Of a stretch of DNA of 64,000 nucleotides, positions 9,062 to 17,174 are shown piece by piece (positions within the stretch are counted from its first letter, which is position 1; the number at the start of each line of letters is the position of its first letter). The DNA is from Leptolyngbya sp. KIOST-1 (GTDB taxonomy: Bacteria; Cyanobacteriota; Cyanobacteriia; Phormidesmidales; Phormidesmidaceae). Where the stretch lies: contig NZ_JQFA01000002.1 in the NCBI RefSeq assembly GCF_000763385.1, forward strand, positions 3,534,001-3,598,000, read 5' to 3'. Made by a program: the position numbers and the translations under genes. Under the pieces are notes generated by a model, which was not told the origin of the DNA, did no database searches, and worked only from the letters and a program-made list of their open reading frames with translations.

Positions 9062-9094
9062 GTACAGGCTGGGCTGCGGCCCCACCGCCTGTAC
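9062..9094. terminator. Stem-loop downstream of ruvX
   Basis: GTACAGGC (9062-9069) pairs with GCCTGTAC (9087-9094), and an inner GGG/CCC adds pairs around the loop. There is no T-tract. It sits 40 bp after the ruvX stop and may end or attenuate the upstream transcript. It is followed by two tandem copies of a 14-mer (CAGTTATTCAGAAS, 9096-9123) just before the next gene. Confidence 0.5.
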
Positions 9095-9135
9095 CCAGTT
9101 ATTCAGAACCAGTTATTCAGAAGAAGAGTGGCTTC

Positions 9136-9699
9136 ATGGCCGATAACACCCAACCGATCGACGAGTCAGCTGTGGTTCTTACCGACGATGCTGGGCGGTT
9201 TTTGCCCTGCCAGGTAGAGCAAAGCTTTCAGCTCAACGGTCGCGAATACCTGCTCCTGCTGCCCATCGATGCCCCAATCGAAATTTTTGTTTGGCAACAA
9301 GACGACGATGGCGAAGAAATCCTCATGGATGTCGAAGACGAGGACATCGATCAGATTTTCTTGACCGCGAAGGCCGTGCTGGCCGAGCAAAACCTCACCC
9401 TCCAGCGCACCGCCATCACCCTGACCGCCGCCGGAGAACTGCCTGAACCCGAGGAGGACAACTGCCTCACCCTGGAGCTTGACGATCTGGACGAGGCAGG
9501 TAATCCTGTGACCGAAGAGTTTCAGATCCTGGCCACCTGCTTTTACGAAGACGAGGAGTATACGCTCTGTACGCCTCTGGATCCACTGCTCATCTTTGCC
9601 AACCGTAACAGCAGTGGTACCCTGGAGGTCGTCACCCCTGAAGAGTTTCAGACCATTCGCAGCGGTTTGGAAGAAAAACTGTTTGATCTATTAGAGTAG
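9136..9699 (+). CDS. DUF3727 domain-containing protein
   Basis: A 187-residue, strongly acidic protein of the cyanobacterial/plastid DUF3727 family, with two DUF1292-like halves. The first (about 10-60) contains VVLTDDAGRFLPC and YLLLLPIDAPIEIF; the second (about 110-165) contains LELDDLDEAGNPVTEEFQILATCFYEDEEYTLCTPLDPLL. A run of acidic residues (DDDGEEILMDVEDEDID) separates them. The molecular role is not known to me. It lies between ruvX and mltG on the same strand, a position I associate with this family. Confidence 0.85.
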   Translation: MADNTQPIDESAVVLTDDAGRFLPCQVEQSFQLNGREYLLLLPIDAPIEIFVWQQDDDGEEILMDVEDEDIDQIFLTAKAVLAEQNLTLQRTAITLTAAGELPEPEEDNCLTLELDDLDEAGNPVTEEFQILATCFYEDEEYTLCTPLDPLLIFANRNSSGTLEVVTPEEFQTIRSGLEEKLFDLLE

Positions 9700-9740
9700 G
9701 GGCGTCGAGAGTTTGGACCTCCAGAGTTAAAACTGTAGCC

Positions 9741-10802
9741 ATGACTAAGGGTTCACGCTGGGTTCGTTGGGGTTTCTTGGGTCTGCTGCTGCCCCTTGCC
9801 ACTGGGGCGGCCGCCTGGCAGGGCTGGGCCTGGTGGAGCTGGGCCAACCAGCCTGTCAGTGCCAGCACCGCTGAAGCCGCTCCTCCGGTGGTGCAGCTGC
9901 AAATTCCTCCGGGTACCCCAGGCCAGCAGATCGGTGAAGATCTAGAGGCGGCGGGCCTAATTCGCTCCGCTTTGGCCTGGAAGCTGTGGTCGCGCTGGCA
10001 GACCTGGCAAAACCCTGGCCAGGGCTTTCAGGCCGGGACCTATGCCCTCAACCCCACCGATTCGATGACGGCGATCGCCGACGTGATTCGCAGCGGTCGG
10101 GTGGTGCAGGCGTCGTTTACCATTCCCGAGGGCTGGAACCGCAGGCAAATGGCCGCCTATTTTCAGCAGGTGGGGCTGTTCTCCGCCGATGCCTTCTTGG
10201 CGGCAACGGAGCAAATTCCCAGGGACCGCTATCCCTGGCTGCCGGACACCATTCCCCACCTGGAGGGGTTTTTATTCCCGGACACCTACCAGCTGCCCGC
10301 TGAGGGGGTAACGCCTGAAGCGGTTGTCGATGCCATGCTGCGGCGGTTTGAAACCGCGGCCCTGCCCCTGTACCAGCAGGCTGCCACCGACCTGTCACTG
10401 CTGGACTGGGCTACGCTGGCCAGTATTGTCGAAAAAGAGTCGGTGGTGCCCGACGAGCGAGACCTGATTGCCGGGGTATTTACCAACCGCCTGGAGCAAA
10501 ATATTCCCCTCGGGGCTGACCCCACGGTGGAGTACGGCCTGGGCATTACCCAAACCAAAGAACAACCGCTGACCTGGGCTCAGGTAGGTACGCCGTCACC
10601 CTACAACACCTATATCAACCCTGGTTTGCCCCCCACTCCCATCGCCAGTCCGGGGCAGGCCAGTCTCGAAGCTACCCTCGCCCCGGCCAGCACTGACTAC
10701 CTGTTCTTTGTGGCTCGCTACGACGGCACCCATGTGTTTAGCCGTACCCTGGTTGAGCACGAAGCCGCCCGCGACGCTATTCGAGCCACCATAGACAATT
10801 AG
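9741..10802 (+). CDS. mltG: Endolytic transglycosylase MltG (YceG-like)
   Basis: A 353-residue membrane-anchored murein lytic transglycosylase thought to terminate nascent glycan strands. The N-terminal TM helix (about 7-27) is followed by a LysM-like segment (VVQLQIPPGTPGQQIGEDLEAAGLI) and the YceG catalytic domain with WTLASIVEKES-type motif (ASIVEKESVVPDERDLIAGVFTNRL), whose glutamate is the catalytic residue, then PLGADPTVEYGLG and SPYNTYINPGLPPTPIASPG. It lies 41 bp after the DUF3727 gene. Confidence 0.93.
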   Translation: MTKGSRWVRWGFLGLLLPLATGAAAWQGWAWWSWANQPVSASTAEAAPPVVQLQIPPGTPGQQIGEDLEAAGLIRSALAWKLWSRWQTWQNPGQGFQAGTYALNPTDSMTAIADVIRSGRVVQASFTIPEGWNRRQMAAYFQQVGLFSADAFLAATEQIPRDRYPWLPDTIPHLEGFLFPDTYQLPAEGVTPEAVVDAMLRRFETAALPLYQQAATDLSLLDWATLASIVEKESVVPDERDLIAGVFTNRLEQNIPLGADPTVEYGLGITQTKEQPLTWAQVGTPSPYNTYINPGLPPTPIASPGQASLEATLAPASTDYLFFVARYDGTHVFSRTLVEHEAARDAIRATIDN

Positions 10803-10809
10803 CAACTAG

Positions 10810-10865
10810 CCCCTGACCTACCCGATAGCTCTCTGCCGGTCGGGTGAAGTCAGCTAGGTGAGGGG
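10810..10865. terminator. Extended stem-loop between mltG and the YqeG-type phosphatase gene
   Basis: Outer arms CCCCTGACCTA (10810-10820) and TAGGTGAGGGG (10855-10865) pair at 10 of 11 positions, and an inner ACCCGA/TCGGGT stem (10820-10825 with 10840-10845) continues the fold. No T-tract follows, so a Rho-independent role is uncertain. It lies 8 bp after the mltG stop. Confidence 0.45.
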
Positions 10866-10948
10866 CGATCGCGCCAAAAGCCATACCCAGGCCCCAGGCG
10901 CAGGCCACCGATCTAGATTATGCTGACCTTTGGGCCTATGGTTTTGTT

Positions 10949-11458
10949 ATGTCATTCTCTCGTCTATTGCAACCCGATCTGGTGCTGAGCGGAAATGTGC
11001 TCAGCATTTCTCCAGACCTGCTGATTCAGCATGGTCTCAAGGGACTGATCCTAGATGTGGACGATACCCTGGTACCCCTGCGCCAGGCGGAAACCAACCC
11101 TGACCTGGCCCGCTGGATGAATCAAATTAAAGCCGAGGCCTCGGTCTGGCTGGTGAGCAACAATATCAATGCCCACCGAATCAGCCGGATCGCCGATCTG
11201 CTGGAGGTGCCCTACTTGACCAGTGCGGGCAAACCCTCGGGGCGCAAGCTCAAACTTGCCCTGGCCGCCATGGACCTGCCTGTCAATCAGGTGGCAATGG
11301 TGGGCGATCGCCTGTTTACCGACGTCCTGGCGGGCAATCGGGTGGGCCTGTTCACGATTTTGGTCAGCCCCATGCCCGATCTGAATCAGGTCGTCCGCAC
11401 CTCTCCCCTGCGCAGCCTGGAGGTGATTATTTCTCAGTACCTGGGAGTCACCCTGTAG
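10949..11458 (+). CDS. YqeG family HAD IIIA-type phosphatase
   Basis: A 169-residue HAD-superfamily phosphatase. Motif I is LILDVDDTLVPL (nucleophile Asp in DVDDT, about residues 34-42), motif II is the SNN in VWLVSNNINAHR, a Lys lies in SAGKPSGRKL, and motif IV is VAMVGDRLFTDVLAGNRVG. Relatives include mitochondrial and plastid phosphatidylglycerophosphate phosphatases (PTPMT/Gep4-like). A role in phosphatidylglycerol synthesis, essential for photosystems, is therefore plausible but inferred. It precedes proB. Confidence 0.88.
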   Translation: MSFSRLLQPDLVLSGNVLSISPDLLIQHGLKGLILDVDDTLVPLRQAETNPDLARWMNQIKAEASVWLVSNNINAHRISRIADLLEVPYLTSAGKPSGRKLKLALAAMDLPVNQVAMVGDRLFTDVLAGNRVGLFTILVSPMPDLNQVVRTSPLRSLEVIISQYLGVTL

Positions 11459-11604
11459 TCGCCTAACCCCCGAAACCGCAATCTGAAGCCGACTTTACAT
11501 AGCTTAGTGATCAACCAAGAAACTTTGCAGGGGAAAACATAAAGAAAACATTAGAGTTAATTTGATACCTGAAAAAGTCTGCGATAGTAGGATTACATAA
11601 ACAG

Positions 11605-11684
11605 GGGCCAGCCATTTTTAGAGGCCCTTAATTTAATAAGCCATTTTTGGGTGTCAGCCTTGGGGTTGGCACCCAAAGTTTTTT
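11605..11684 (+). ncRNA. Candidate small RNA or leader with intrinsic terminator
   Basis: Between the phosphatase gene and proB, a TTGATA box near 11561 is followed 17 nt later by a weak -10 (TAGTAG). Downstream come two stem-loops: GGGGCC...GGCCC near 11605-11630 and the strong terminator at 11649-11684. This would give an RNA of about 80 nt ending in six U residues, entirely between genes. The terminator is clear; an independent transcript is inference. No Yfr1 or Yfr2 core motif is visible. Confidence 0.3.
11649..11684 (+). terminator. Rho-independent terminator upstream of proB
   Basis: GGGTGTCAGCC (11649-11659) pairs along all 11 bp, with two G-U wobbles, with GGTTGGCACCC (11664-11674) around a TTGG loop. 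AAAG and six T residues (11679-11684) follow. It ends transcription before proB, 90 bp upstream of its start. Confidence 0.85.
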
Positions 11685-11776
11685 ATGCCGTGGTTTGCGG
11701 GCAATTGGGTTGTCTTTAGATCCAGAGCGATTGCTATACTGCCAGGGCTATCTCTACTCGGGGTTGATGGTTGCCC

Positions 11777-12904
11777 GTGAGCTCAGCTCAAACTCTGGTT
11801 GTAAAAATTGGTACCTCTAGTCTGACCGGCGGTGGGTTTGGTCAGTTTGCCCTCTCGACCCTGGCGGCCCTGGTTGAAACCCTCTGCATGCTGCGTCAGC
11901 AGGGGCACCAGGTAGTTCTGGTCTCGTCGGGGGCGGTGGGCATTGGCTGTCGGCGGCTGCACCTGAGCGATCGCCCCAAAACCCTGGCCATGAAGCAGGC
12001 GGTGGCCGCTGTTGGGCAGGGCCGGCTGATGCGCATCTACGATGACCTGTTCTCGGCGCTCAACCAGCCCATCGCCCAGGTGCTGCTCACCCGCAGCGAT
12101 CTGGCCCAGCGATCGCGCTACGTCAACAGCTACCGCACCTTTCGCCAGCTGCTGCAGCTCGGGGTGATTCCCATCGTCAACGAGAACGACACTGTCGCCG
12201 TCGAAGAGCTTAAATTTGGCGACAATGACACCCTCTCGGCCCTGGTCGCCAGTTTGATTGGGGCCCAGTGGTTGTTTTTGCTGACCGATGTCGATCGCCT
12301 CTATTCCGCCGACCCCCGCTCTAACCCGGGGGCAGAGCCGATCATCTCGATTGACCGTCAGGCCGACATTCAGTCGCTCAAGGCGGTGGCCGGAGGGCAG
12401 GGGTCGGCCTGGGGCACGGGGGGCATGCTCACCAAGCTGGAGGCTGCCCAAATTGCCACGACCGCTGGCGTTCGCACGGTGATTACCGATGGTCGCCAGC
12501 CGCAAAATGTTGTTCGGGCCCTGGCCGGGGAAACCGTAGGGACCCAGTTTGCGCCCCTGCCTCAGCCCAACCGGGCCCGCAAACGCTGGATTGTGGCGGG
12601 TCTCCCCCCGGCCGGGCGGCTCTACCTGGATCCGGGGGCAACCAAGGCTATTTTGACGGGGGGTAAATCCCTGCTGGCCGCCGGCATCACCCGAATTGAA
12701 GGGGATTTTGAAGCCCAGGATGCCGTCGTTATCTGCGATACCAGTGGTACAGACATCGCCAGGGGAATTGTCAACTACAACGCCGCAGAGCTACAGCGCA
12801 TCCTGGGGCATCGGTCAGAGGACATTGCCAACATTCTGGGCTATGCCGGCGTCGATACCGTGGTTCACCGCGACAACCTAGTGATTGCAACCGATCCCGA
12901 GTGA
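11777..12904 (+). CDS. proB: Glutamate 5-kinase
   Basis: Phosphorylates L-glutamate in the first step of proline synthesis. About 375 residues, with an N-terminal amino-acid kinase domain ([37 protein letters not shown]-like segment with [35 protein letters not shown]) and a C-terminal PUA domain (from about 280, [23 protein letters not shown], ending near VVHRDNLVI). There is no in-frame ATG. GTG at 11777 gives [12 protein letters not shown], the usual family start, and a TTG at 11771 is the alternative. The ATG at 11767 is out of frame. It follows an intrinsic terminator. Confidence 0.95.
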   Translation: MSSAQTLVVKIGTSSLTGGGFGQFALSTLAALVETLCMLRQQGHQVVLVSSGAVGIGCRRLHLSDRPKTLAMKQAVAAVGQGRLMRIYDDLFSALNQPIAQVLLTRSDLAQRSRYVNSYRTFRQLLQLGVIPIVNENDTVAVEELKFGDNDTLSALVASLIGAQWLFLLTDVDRLYSADPRSNPGAEPIISIDRQADIQSLKAVAGGQGSAWGTGGMLTKLEAAQIATTAGVRTVITDGRQPQNVVRALAGETVGTQFAPLPQPNRARKRWIVAGLPPAGRLYLDPGATKAILTGGKSLLAAGITRIEGDFEAQDAVVICDTSGTDIARGIVNYNAAELQRILGHRSEDIANILGYAGVDTVVHRDNLVIATDPE

Positions 12905-13035
12905 CGGCCAGATAGCTCCAGCCCGGTGAACCTGCTGCTCTAGGGCCTGATAGCACAACTCAGCTCATCGTTCCCGATACCCGGAACCCTGAACCTGCCA
13001 TCCCAACCAAGTTGTTCCACACCTGCTAACTGGTG

Positions 13036-13704
13036 CTAGTAAGCGCCTCTGCGATCGAGAAGTATCGTGATAGTTTTGACGATTACCTGGAGGTCATACC
13101 AGGGCGACCAGATGTCCTGGTAATGCAGGTCGAGGTGAACAATTTCCTCAAAGTCCCTGATTGCCGATCGCCCGCTGATCTGCCACTGCCCGGTAATGCC
13201 GGGTTTGACATCCAGCCGTCGCCAGTGGTGGGAGCTGTAGTGGGAGACTTCGTCTTCGGTGGGCGGGCGGGTACCCACCAGGCTCATATCCCCCCTGAGC
13301 ACATTCCAGAACTGTGGAAACTCATCCAGGCTGGTTTTGCGGAGCACACGCCCAACCCGAGTAATGCGAGGATCGTTCTCGTTTTTAAAGATGAGCCCCT
13401 GGGCCTGGTTAGAGACGGTTTGCTTCAGCAGGTCAGCATTCTGCACCATGGAGCGAAACTTCCAAATGGTGAAAGGCTTGCCTTTGAGGCCGTAACGGGT
13501 TTGGGCGTAGAAAATAGGGCCGGGGCTGTCCAGGCGAATGGCTATGGCTATGGGCCCCGCGACTAAACCCAGAAGAACCAGGCCCACCAGCGCTCCTAAG
13601 ATATCGATAGATCGCTTAATTAGGCATTTGGCAGAAGGATGAATAACGGCTCCTGAAGACTCCGGAGCAAGGCTTCCAGAACTGCCTGGACGGAGGGATA
13701 GCAT
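13036..13704 (-). CDS. Polyprenyl-phosphate sugar-1-phosphate transferase (bacterial sugar transferase)
   Basis: Transfers a sugar-1-phosphate to undecaprenyl phosphate, the priming step of exopolysaccharide repeat-unit assembly at the cytoplasmic membrane. The 222 residues match the catalytic core alone, without the long N-terminal multi-TM region of WbaP-type enzymes. One hydrophobic hairpin (IDILGALVGLVLLGLVAGPIAIAI, about 33-56) is followed by PIFYAQTRYG, FTIWKFRSMV, TRVGRVLRKTSLDEFPQFWNVLRGDMSLVGTRPP and VKPGITGQWQISGR, the family signatures including the DE pair. It stands alone, 14 kb from the glycosyltransferase region. Confidence 0.93.
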   Translation of the reverse strand: MLSLRPGSSGSLAPESSGAVIHPSAKCLIKRSIDILGALVGLVLLGLVAGPIAIAIRLDSPGPIFYAQTRYGLKGKPFTIWKFRSMVQNADLLKQTVSNQAQGLIFKNENDPRITRVGRVLRKTSLDEFPQFWNVLRGDMSLVGTRPPTEDEVSHYSSHHWRRLDVKPGITGQWQISGRSAIRDFEEIVHLDLHYQDIWSPWYDLQVIVKTITILLDRRGAY

Positions 13705-14139
13705 GGTAGACCCTGTTGACAGAATTCGTGTGCTTAGGCTTTGAAATATTTTATACCAGATTGGCCGTATATTTGCCGATATCGTGGTTGCCTTGGTGCT
13801 TATTTTTACCTTCGCAAGAGCGGGCCACGGGTTAGCCCAAATTTTACTGGAGGTGTCGGGTGCTTACTGTGACGATTGTCACAGTAAGATCACGTATAAG
13901 CCCCAGCTGTGCCATTTGCACCCTACCAATCCCTAGACGGCAAGCCGGGCCGCTGGGGGTAGCCCTTTGCAAAAACTTGCCAAAGGAGAGGTTAATGTGA
14001 AGTCCCCGTGAAGCTTTGGCCGAGGTGCTGGTTGAGGCGGGACGGTGAAGCTAAAAACCTGCCTTAACCCGTAAGTCTGAAGGGAACAGATACTAAGATA
14101 AGCCTACGGCCAACCAAAACAACCAAAAGGATCGATTGC
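13705..14139. promoter_or_regulatory. Divergent regulatory region, sugar transferase / HetZ-related gene
   Basis: A 435-bp gap between two outward-facing genes. It contains the CRP-type palindrome at 13863-13888 and a possible -10 (TAAGAT near 14095) followed by an AAAAGGA Shine-Dalgarno-like stretch before the HetZ-related start. No open frame of note lies inside. Confidence 0.5.
13863..13888. promoter_or_regulatory. Perfect CRP-type palindrome (TGTGA-N6-TCACA)
   Basis: CTTACTGTGAC (13863-13873) and GTCACAGTAAG (13878-13888) are exact 11-bp reverse complements around GATT. Inside lies TGTGA (13868-13872), six bases, TCACA (13879-13883), the consensus bound by cAMP receptor proteins including cyanobacterial SyCRP1. 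It lies 159-184 bp upstream of the sugar transferase start and about 250 bp upstream of the HetZ-related start. Binding is inferred from the consensus; a hairpin function in RNA is the alternative. Confidence 0.65.
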
Positions 14140-15279
14140 ATGGCAGGGGCAGACACTATGGCGGAGGATTGGTTATCCCGCCTACGAGACGATTTTCCCG
14201 ATCAGCCCCAGTCTGTCTGCCAGAGTATTGTCAGCTGGCTGCTGGGGGAGGCTCCCGAACGCTTCTCCACCCTGGCTGAGGCGGATCTGGCGATCGCGCG
14301 GCAGGCGATCGAGTACCGCTATCGTATTTTGCAGCAGCGCTACTGGGGGGTCAGCCCCGAACAGGGCTATCAGCGGTTGATTAAGCGGTTGAGCAGCCTG
14401 TTCCTGGTGCGCAGCAAGATCAAAACCTGGATCTCCCTCAGCCGCGATCGCCGTCGGTCAGTAGTGGACGTAATTCAGGAGGTGATTCAGGAAATGATGC
14501 GCAGCGATCGCCACCTGGGCGAGCAGCTGAAGTGGATTGCCACCTGCACCCAAAACTCGCGGCTGCGCAATCTCCTGATGCTGGCCAGCATCGAAGAGTA
14601 CTGCCTGCGCCCCATTCGCAACCAGCCTCTAATCATCTACCGCTTTGTCAATTACCTGCGGCGCAGCCAGAAGGGCGGCATGACCCAGGTCCCCACTGGC
14701 GAACTAATTCGCCTGGTCTCCGACGAAATCTCCTCAGGCGACAGCGAAGACTCCCTCAGCCTGCTCGACGTCGAAGCCTGGAACCAGTACCAGGAATCGC
14801 AAACCGAGCTGGAGCAGCAGAGTCTGCGACACCAGGTCAAAGCTTCATTCGTCAACTACCTCAGCCGCAACCTCGACGACACCGCCGCCCGCTGGCTGGA
14901 GCTGCACCTGAAAGGACTGAGCCAGGAGCAGATTGCCCAAAGCCTCGATCTGCCGGTGCAGCAGGTCTACCGCCTGCGCGAAAAAATTAGCTACCACGCC
15001 GTGCGGATCTTTGCCCTGCGTGAGCAGCCCGTAATGGTGCTGGGCTGGCTCCAGACCTCGCTCCAGGAGCACAACTTTGGCCTCACCCCCACCCAGTGGG
15101 ATCAGTACTGGCAAGGCCTGTCGCCCGAGGAGCAGGCGATTTTAACCACCTATCGAGAAGGGCAGTCCACCGAAGCCCTGGCCCGGCGTCTGGGGCTCAA
15201 GCATCGGCAAATTCAGGCCCAGTGGGTGCAGCTCTACCTGCGCGCTCAAGAGCTGCGGACCCAGACTGACGCGCCCTGA
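14140..15279 (+). CDS. HetZ-related protein
   Basis: A 379-residue protein resembling the HetZ family of cyanobacterial regulators. The clearest match is the C-terminal part: a helical sigma-like segment (SQEQIAQSLDLPVQQVYRLREKISYH, about 265-290), then AVRIFALREQPVMVLGWLQTSLQEHNFGLTPTQWDQYW, parallel to the C-terminus of HetZ. A second HTH-like stretch (EALARRLGLKHRQIQAQWVQLYL) closes the protein. In heterocyst formers HetZ acts early in differentiation; non-differentiating strains keep relatives of unknown role. A second ATG lies 18 bp downstream of the chosen start. It faces away from a sugar transferase across a CRP-type site. Confidence 0.75.
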   Translation: MAGADTMAEDWLSRLRDDFPDQPQSVCQSIVSWLLGEAPERFSTLAEADLAIARQAIEYRYRILQQRYWGVSPEQGYQRLIKRLSSLFLVRSKIKTWISLSRDRRRSVVDVIQEVIQEMMRSDRHLGEQLKWIATCTQNSRLRNLLMLASIEEYCLRPIRNQPLIIYRFVNYLRRSQKGGMTQVPTGELIRLVSDEISSGDSEDSLSLLDVEAWNQYQESQTELEQQSLRHQVKASFVNYLSRNLDDTAARWLELHLKGLSQEQIAQSLDLPVQQVYRLREKISYHAVRIFALREQPVMVLGWLQTSLQEHNFGLTPTQWDQYWQGLSPEEQAILTTYREGQSTEALARRLGLKHRQIQAQWVQLYLRAQELRTQTDAP

Positions 15280-15380
15280 GTAGGAAGGCGCTATTCAAAA
15301 TATGACCTGAAAATAAGACTTGCGTAGGCTGGACATAGGGCCAAAGCCCGTGCCGAACATTCCGGCGATGGGCTATTTCC

Positions 15381-15971
15381 CTAGGGCCGCAGGCACCCAG
15401 CGTTGACGCAGTCTTCAATGACCCCCAACACAAAGGGCCACAGCTCTGGAGCCCCGGTTTCTACCGGGGCCATCCGCCGCAGCACCTGGGCGCGGCAAAT
15501 GCCGTGCTGTTTCCAGGTGCCGCCGCCGGTTTGCCAGTTGTGCAAGAGGGGCTGAATGCGATCGAGGGCCGCCGCAAAGCGGGCCGTGGGGGTACTCTGA
15601 GCCTCAAACTCCTCCCAGATCTGGCGCAGGCGATCGCTGTCTGCCTGAGGCAGCAGACCAAAAATGCGATCGGCGGCTCGCTGCTCGCGCTCGGCCTTGT
15701 CGAGGTGGGCCTGGGCGTCGTAGCAAAAAGTATCCCCCGCATCAATCTCCACCAGATCGTGGATCAGCACCTGGTGGAGGGCCTGCTGCATATCGACTCC
15801 GGCGGGGGCATAGTCGGCCAGCGCCAGCGTCATCATAGCCAGATGCCAGGAGTGTTCGGCGCTGTTTTCGCGGCGGGAGCCATCCATGAGTTGGGTCTGG
15901 CGCAGCACGGTTTTGAGGCGATCGATCTCGATTACAAAGGCGATTTGTTGCTGAAGACGTTGGTTGGTCAT
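15381..15971 (-). CDS. HD domain-containing phosphohydrolase (YfbR/HDDC2-like)
   Basis: A 196-residue HD-domain protein starting at the ATG at 15971. Metal-binding residues are visible in ENSAEHSWHLAMM (His) and VLIHDLVEIDAGDTFCYD (HD pair and downstream Asp), and ALDRIQPLLHNW supplies the later Asp. The closest characterised families are 5'-deoxynucleotidases (YfbR, HDDC2), so dNMP hydrolysis is a reasonable guess. Its start faces the SRP RNA gene, and the -10 box of that RNA lies 13 bp away, so the two promoters overlap. Confidence 0.85.
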   Translation of the reverse strand: MTNQRLQQQIAFVIEIDRLKTVLRQTQLMDGSRRENSAEHSWHLAMMTLALADYAPAGVDMQQALHQVLIHDLVEIDAGDTFCYDAQAHLDKAEREQRAADRIFGLLPQADSDRLRQIWEEFEAQSTPTARFAAALDRIQPLLHNWQTGGGTWKQHGICRAQVLRRMAPVETGAPELWPFVLGVIEDCVNAGCLRP

Positions 15972-15983
15972 GGAGGGGAGTGT

Positions 15984-15989
15984 TATAGT
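15984..15989 (+). promoter_or_regulatory. -10 box of the SRP RNA gene
   Basis: TATAGT lies 7-12 bp before the deduced 5' end of the SRP RNA. The -35 region would fall over the start codon of the divergent HD gene and is not a clear consensus. Confidence 0.5.
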
Positions 15990-15995
15990 AGAGAA

Positions 15996-16091
15996 GACTC
16001 GGACCCATGCGGTCGCAACGCCCAAATCATGTCAGGACCGGAAGGTAGCAGCATTACGGGATGCTTGTGACAGGCGTGGACTCCGGGTCTT
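15996..16091 (+). ncRNA. ffs: Signal recognition particle RNA (small bacterial 4.5S type)
   Basis: About 96 nt folding into one long hairpin. The GACCC near 16002 pairs with GGGTC near 16085. The apical conserved core is present: GTCAGGACCGGAAGGTAGCA at 16031-16050 followed by GC, which contains the GGAA tetraloop and the asymmetric loop bound by Ffh. With Ffh it targets membrane proteins to FtsY and the translocon. T-runs from 16090 suggest termination. Exact ends are estimated from pairing. Confidence 0.92.
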
Positions 16092-16244
16092 TTGCGTTTT
16101 GGCCGCTGACGCCATTCCCGAACGGATGGGAAGGCAATGGCGACGGGTTTTACCCATGATAGGGGCGGCATTACCCCCTGGGCACCTGGTCTTCGCAGCC
16201 TGTACGCTAGAGTCGTTGCAGAGCGAATAAGGAGACCGCTGACC

Positions 16245-16634
16245 ATGGCAGGTTTCGGAGACGTCGTCAAAAAAGCGTTTTATTTAGGGGTTGGGGTCGC
16301 TTCCTACGCCGGTGAGAAGGCGGGCGGTACCTTTAAGGACTTGCGAGAGCAGTCTCAAACCCTGGTGAATGAACTGGTGGCCCGCGGTGAAATTACCGCC
16401 GAGGAAGCCCAGCGGCTCGTCAACGAGATGGTCAGCCGCGCTCAGAGTACGGCGGCTAGCTCGGCCAACCCTTCAGACCCCCTGCCGCAGCCGCGTCCGA
16501 TTGAGATTTTAGATGACGATGGGCCTGGTGGGGTCGGCGGTTCAGCGACCGATGCCCAGACCGAGGCACTGCGCAACCAGGTGGCGGCGCTGCGCCAGGA
16601 GCTAGAAAACCTCAAGCGTAAGTCGAGTAATTAG
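16245..16634 (+). CDS. Phasin-like small helical protein
   Basis: A 129-residue protein starting at ATG 16245 behind an AAGGAG at 16229-16234. The N-terminal half (FGDVVKKAFYLGVGVASYAGEKA, then LREQSQTLVNELVARGEITAEEAQRLVNEMVSR) resembles the phasin / PhaF-type helical family, in which amphipathic helices coat granules or form coiled coils. A Pro/Ser/Asp-rich linker and a C-terminal coiled coil (LRNQVAALRQELENLKRK) follow. The function in this organism is unknown, and there is no polyhydroxyalkanoate gene in the window. The next gene begins 4 bp after its stop. Confidence 0.75.
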   Translation: MAGFGDVVKKAFYLGVGVASYAGEKAGGTFKDLREQSQTLVNELVARGEITAEEAQRLVNEMVSRAQSTAASSANPSDPLPQPRPIEILDDDGPGGVGGSATDAQTEALRNQVAALRQELENLKRKSSN

Positions 16635-16638
16635 CCCT

Positions 16639-17169
16639 ATGGATGAGTGGTCGAAGCAGTTTTTTAATGCCTTTGGCAGCGCCGTGCAGGATTTCACCCA
16701 GCAGCTGAGTGAGGACACCGAGCGCTGGCTAGATGACCTCACGGAGCAGCTGATCCAGGCGTCAGATGCCCTCGTGCAGACCACCGATCAGTGGGCTGAG
16801 CAGGCGCAGGAGGCGATCGATCCCGAGATCGATCGCCTGGTCGCTGAGATCAACCGCGCGGTGGAACCCTTTCGGTTTCAGCTCAATGGACAGGTCGACG
16901 AAGTGGTCGATCAGCTGGACGGCATTTTGGGGCCGCTGGTAACGGGGCTTTCGGGTATTGACCAGTGGTTTGAGGACGTCTCAAGCCCGATCACCAGCAC
17001 CGTTGAGCCGCTGCTGCAAAACTATCCCGCCTGCGTCGGCTGCCGCAATTTCTACGGTCAGGCCCACGGTGGGCAAACCCTGGTGTGTGCGATGCACCCC
17101 TTTGGCCCCGACGAAGAGCGCCACTGCCCCGACTGGGAGTCGGTCTGGCCCCAGCCCCCCAACCCATAA
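16639..17169 (+). CDS. Conserved hypothetical protein with C-terminal four-cysteine motif
   Basis: A 176-residue acidic protein. Residues 1-110 are amphipathic helices with repeated DxWxxQ-like phrases; then comes a C-terminal cysteine set C132-x2-C135-x14-C150-x12-C163, with His143, His153 and His162 nearby. The spacing suggests a zinc or iron-sulphur site, though no named fold was recognised. It starts 4 bp after the phasin-like gene and is probably in one transcript with it. It ends 5 bp before the convergent thiD. Confidence 0.7.
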   Translation: MDEWSKQFFNAFGSAVQDFTQQLSEDTERWLDDLTEQLIQASDALVQTTDQWAEQAQEAIDPEIDRLVAEINRAVEPFRFQLNGQVDEVVDQLDGILGPLVTGLSGIDQWFEDVSSPITSTVEPLLQNYPACVGCRNFYGQAHGGQTLVCAMHPFGPDEERHCPDWESVWPQPPNP

Positions 17170-17174
17170 TCGCG

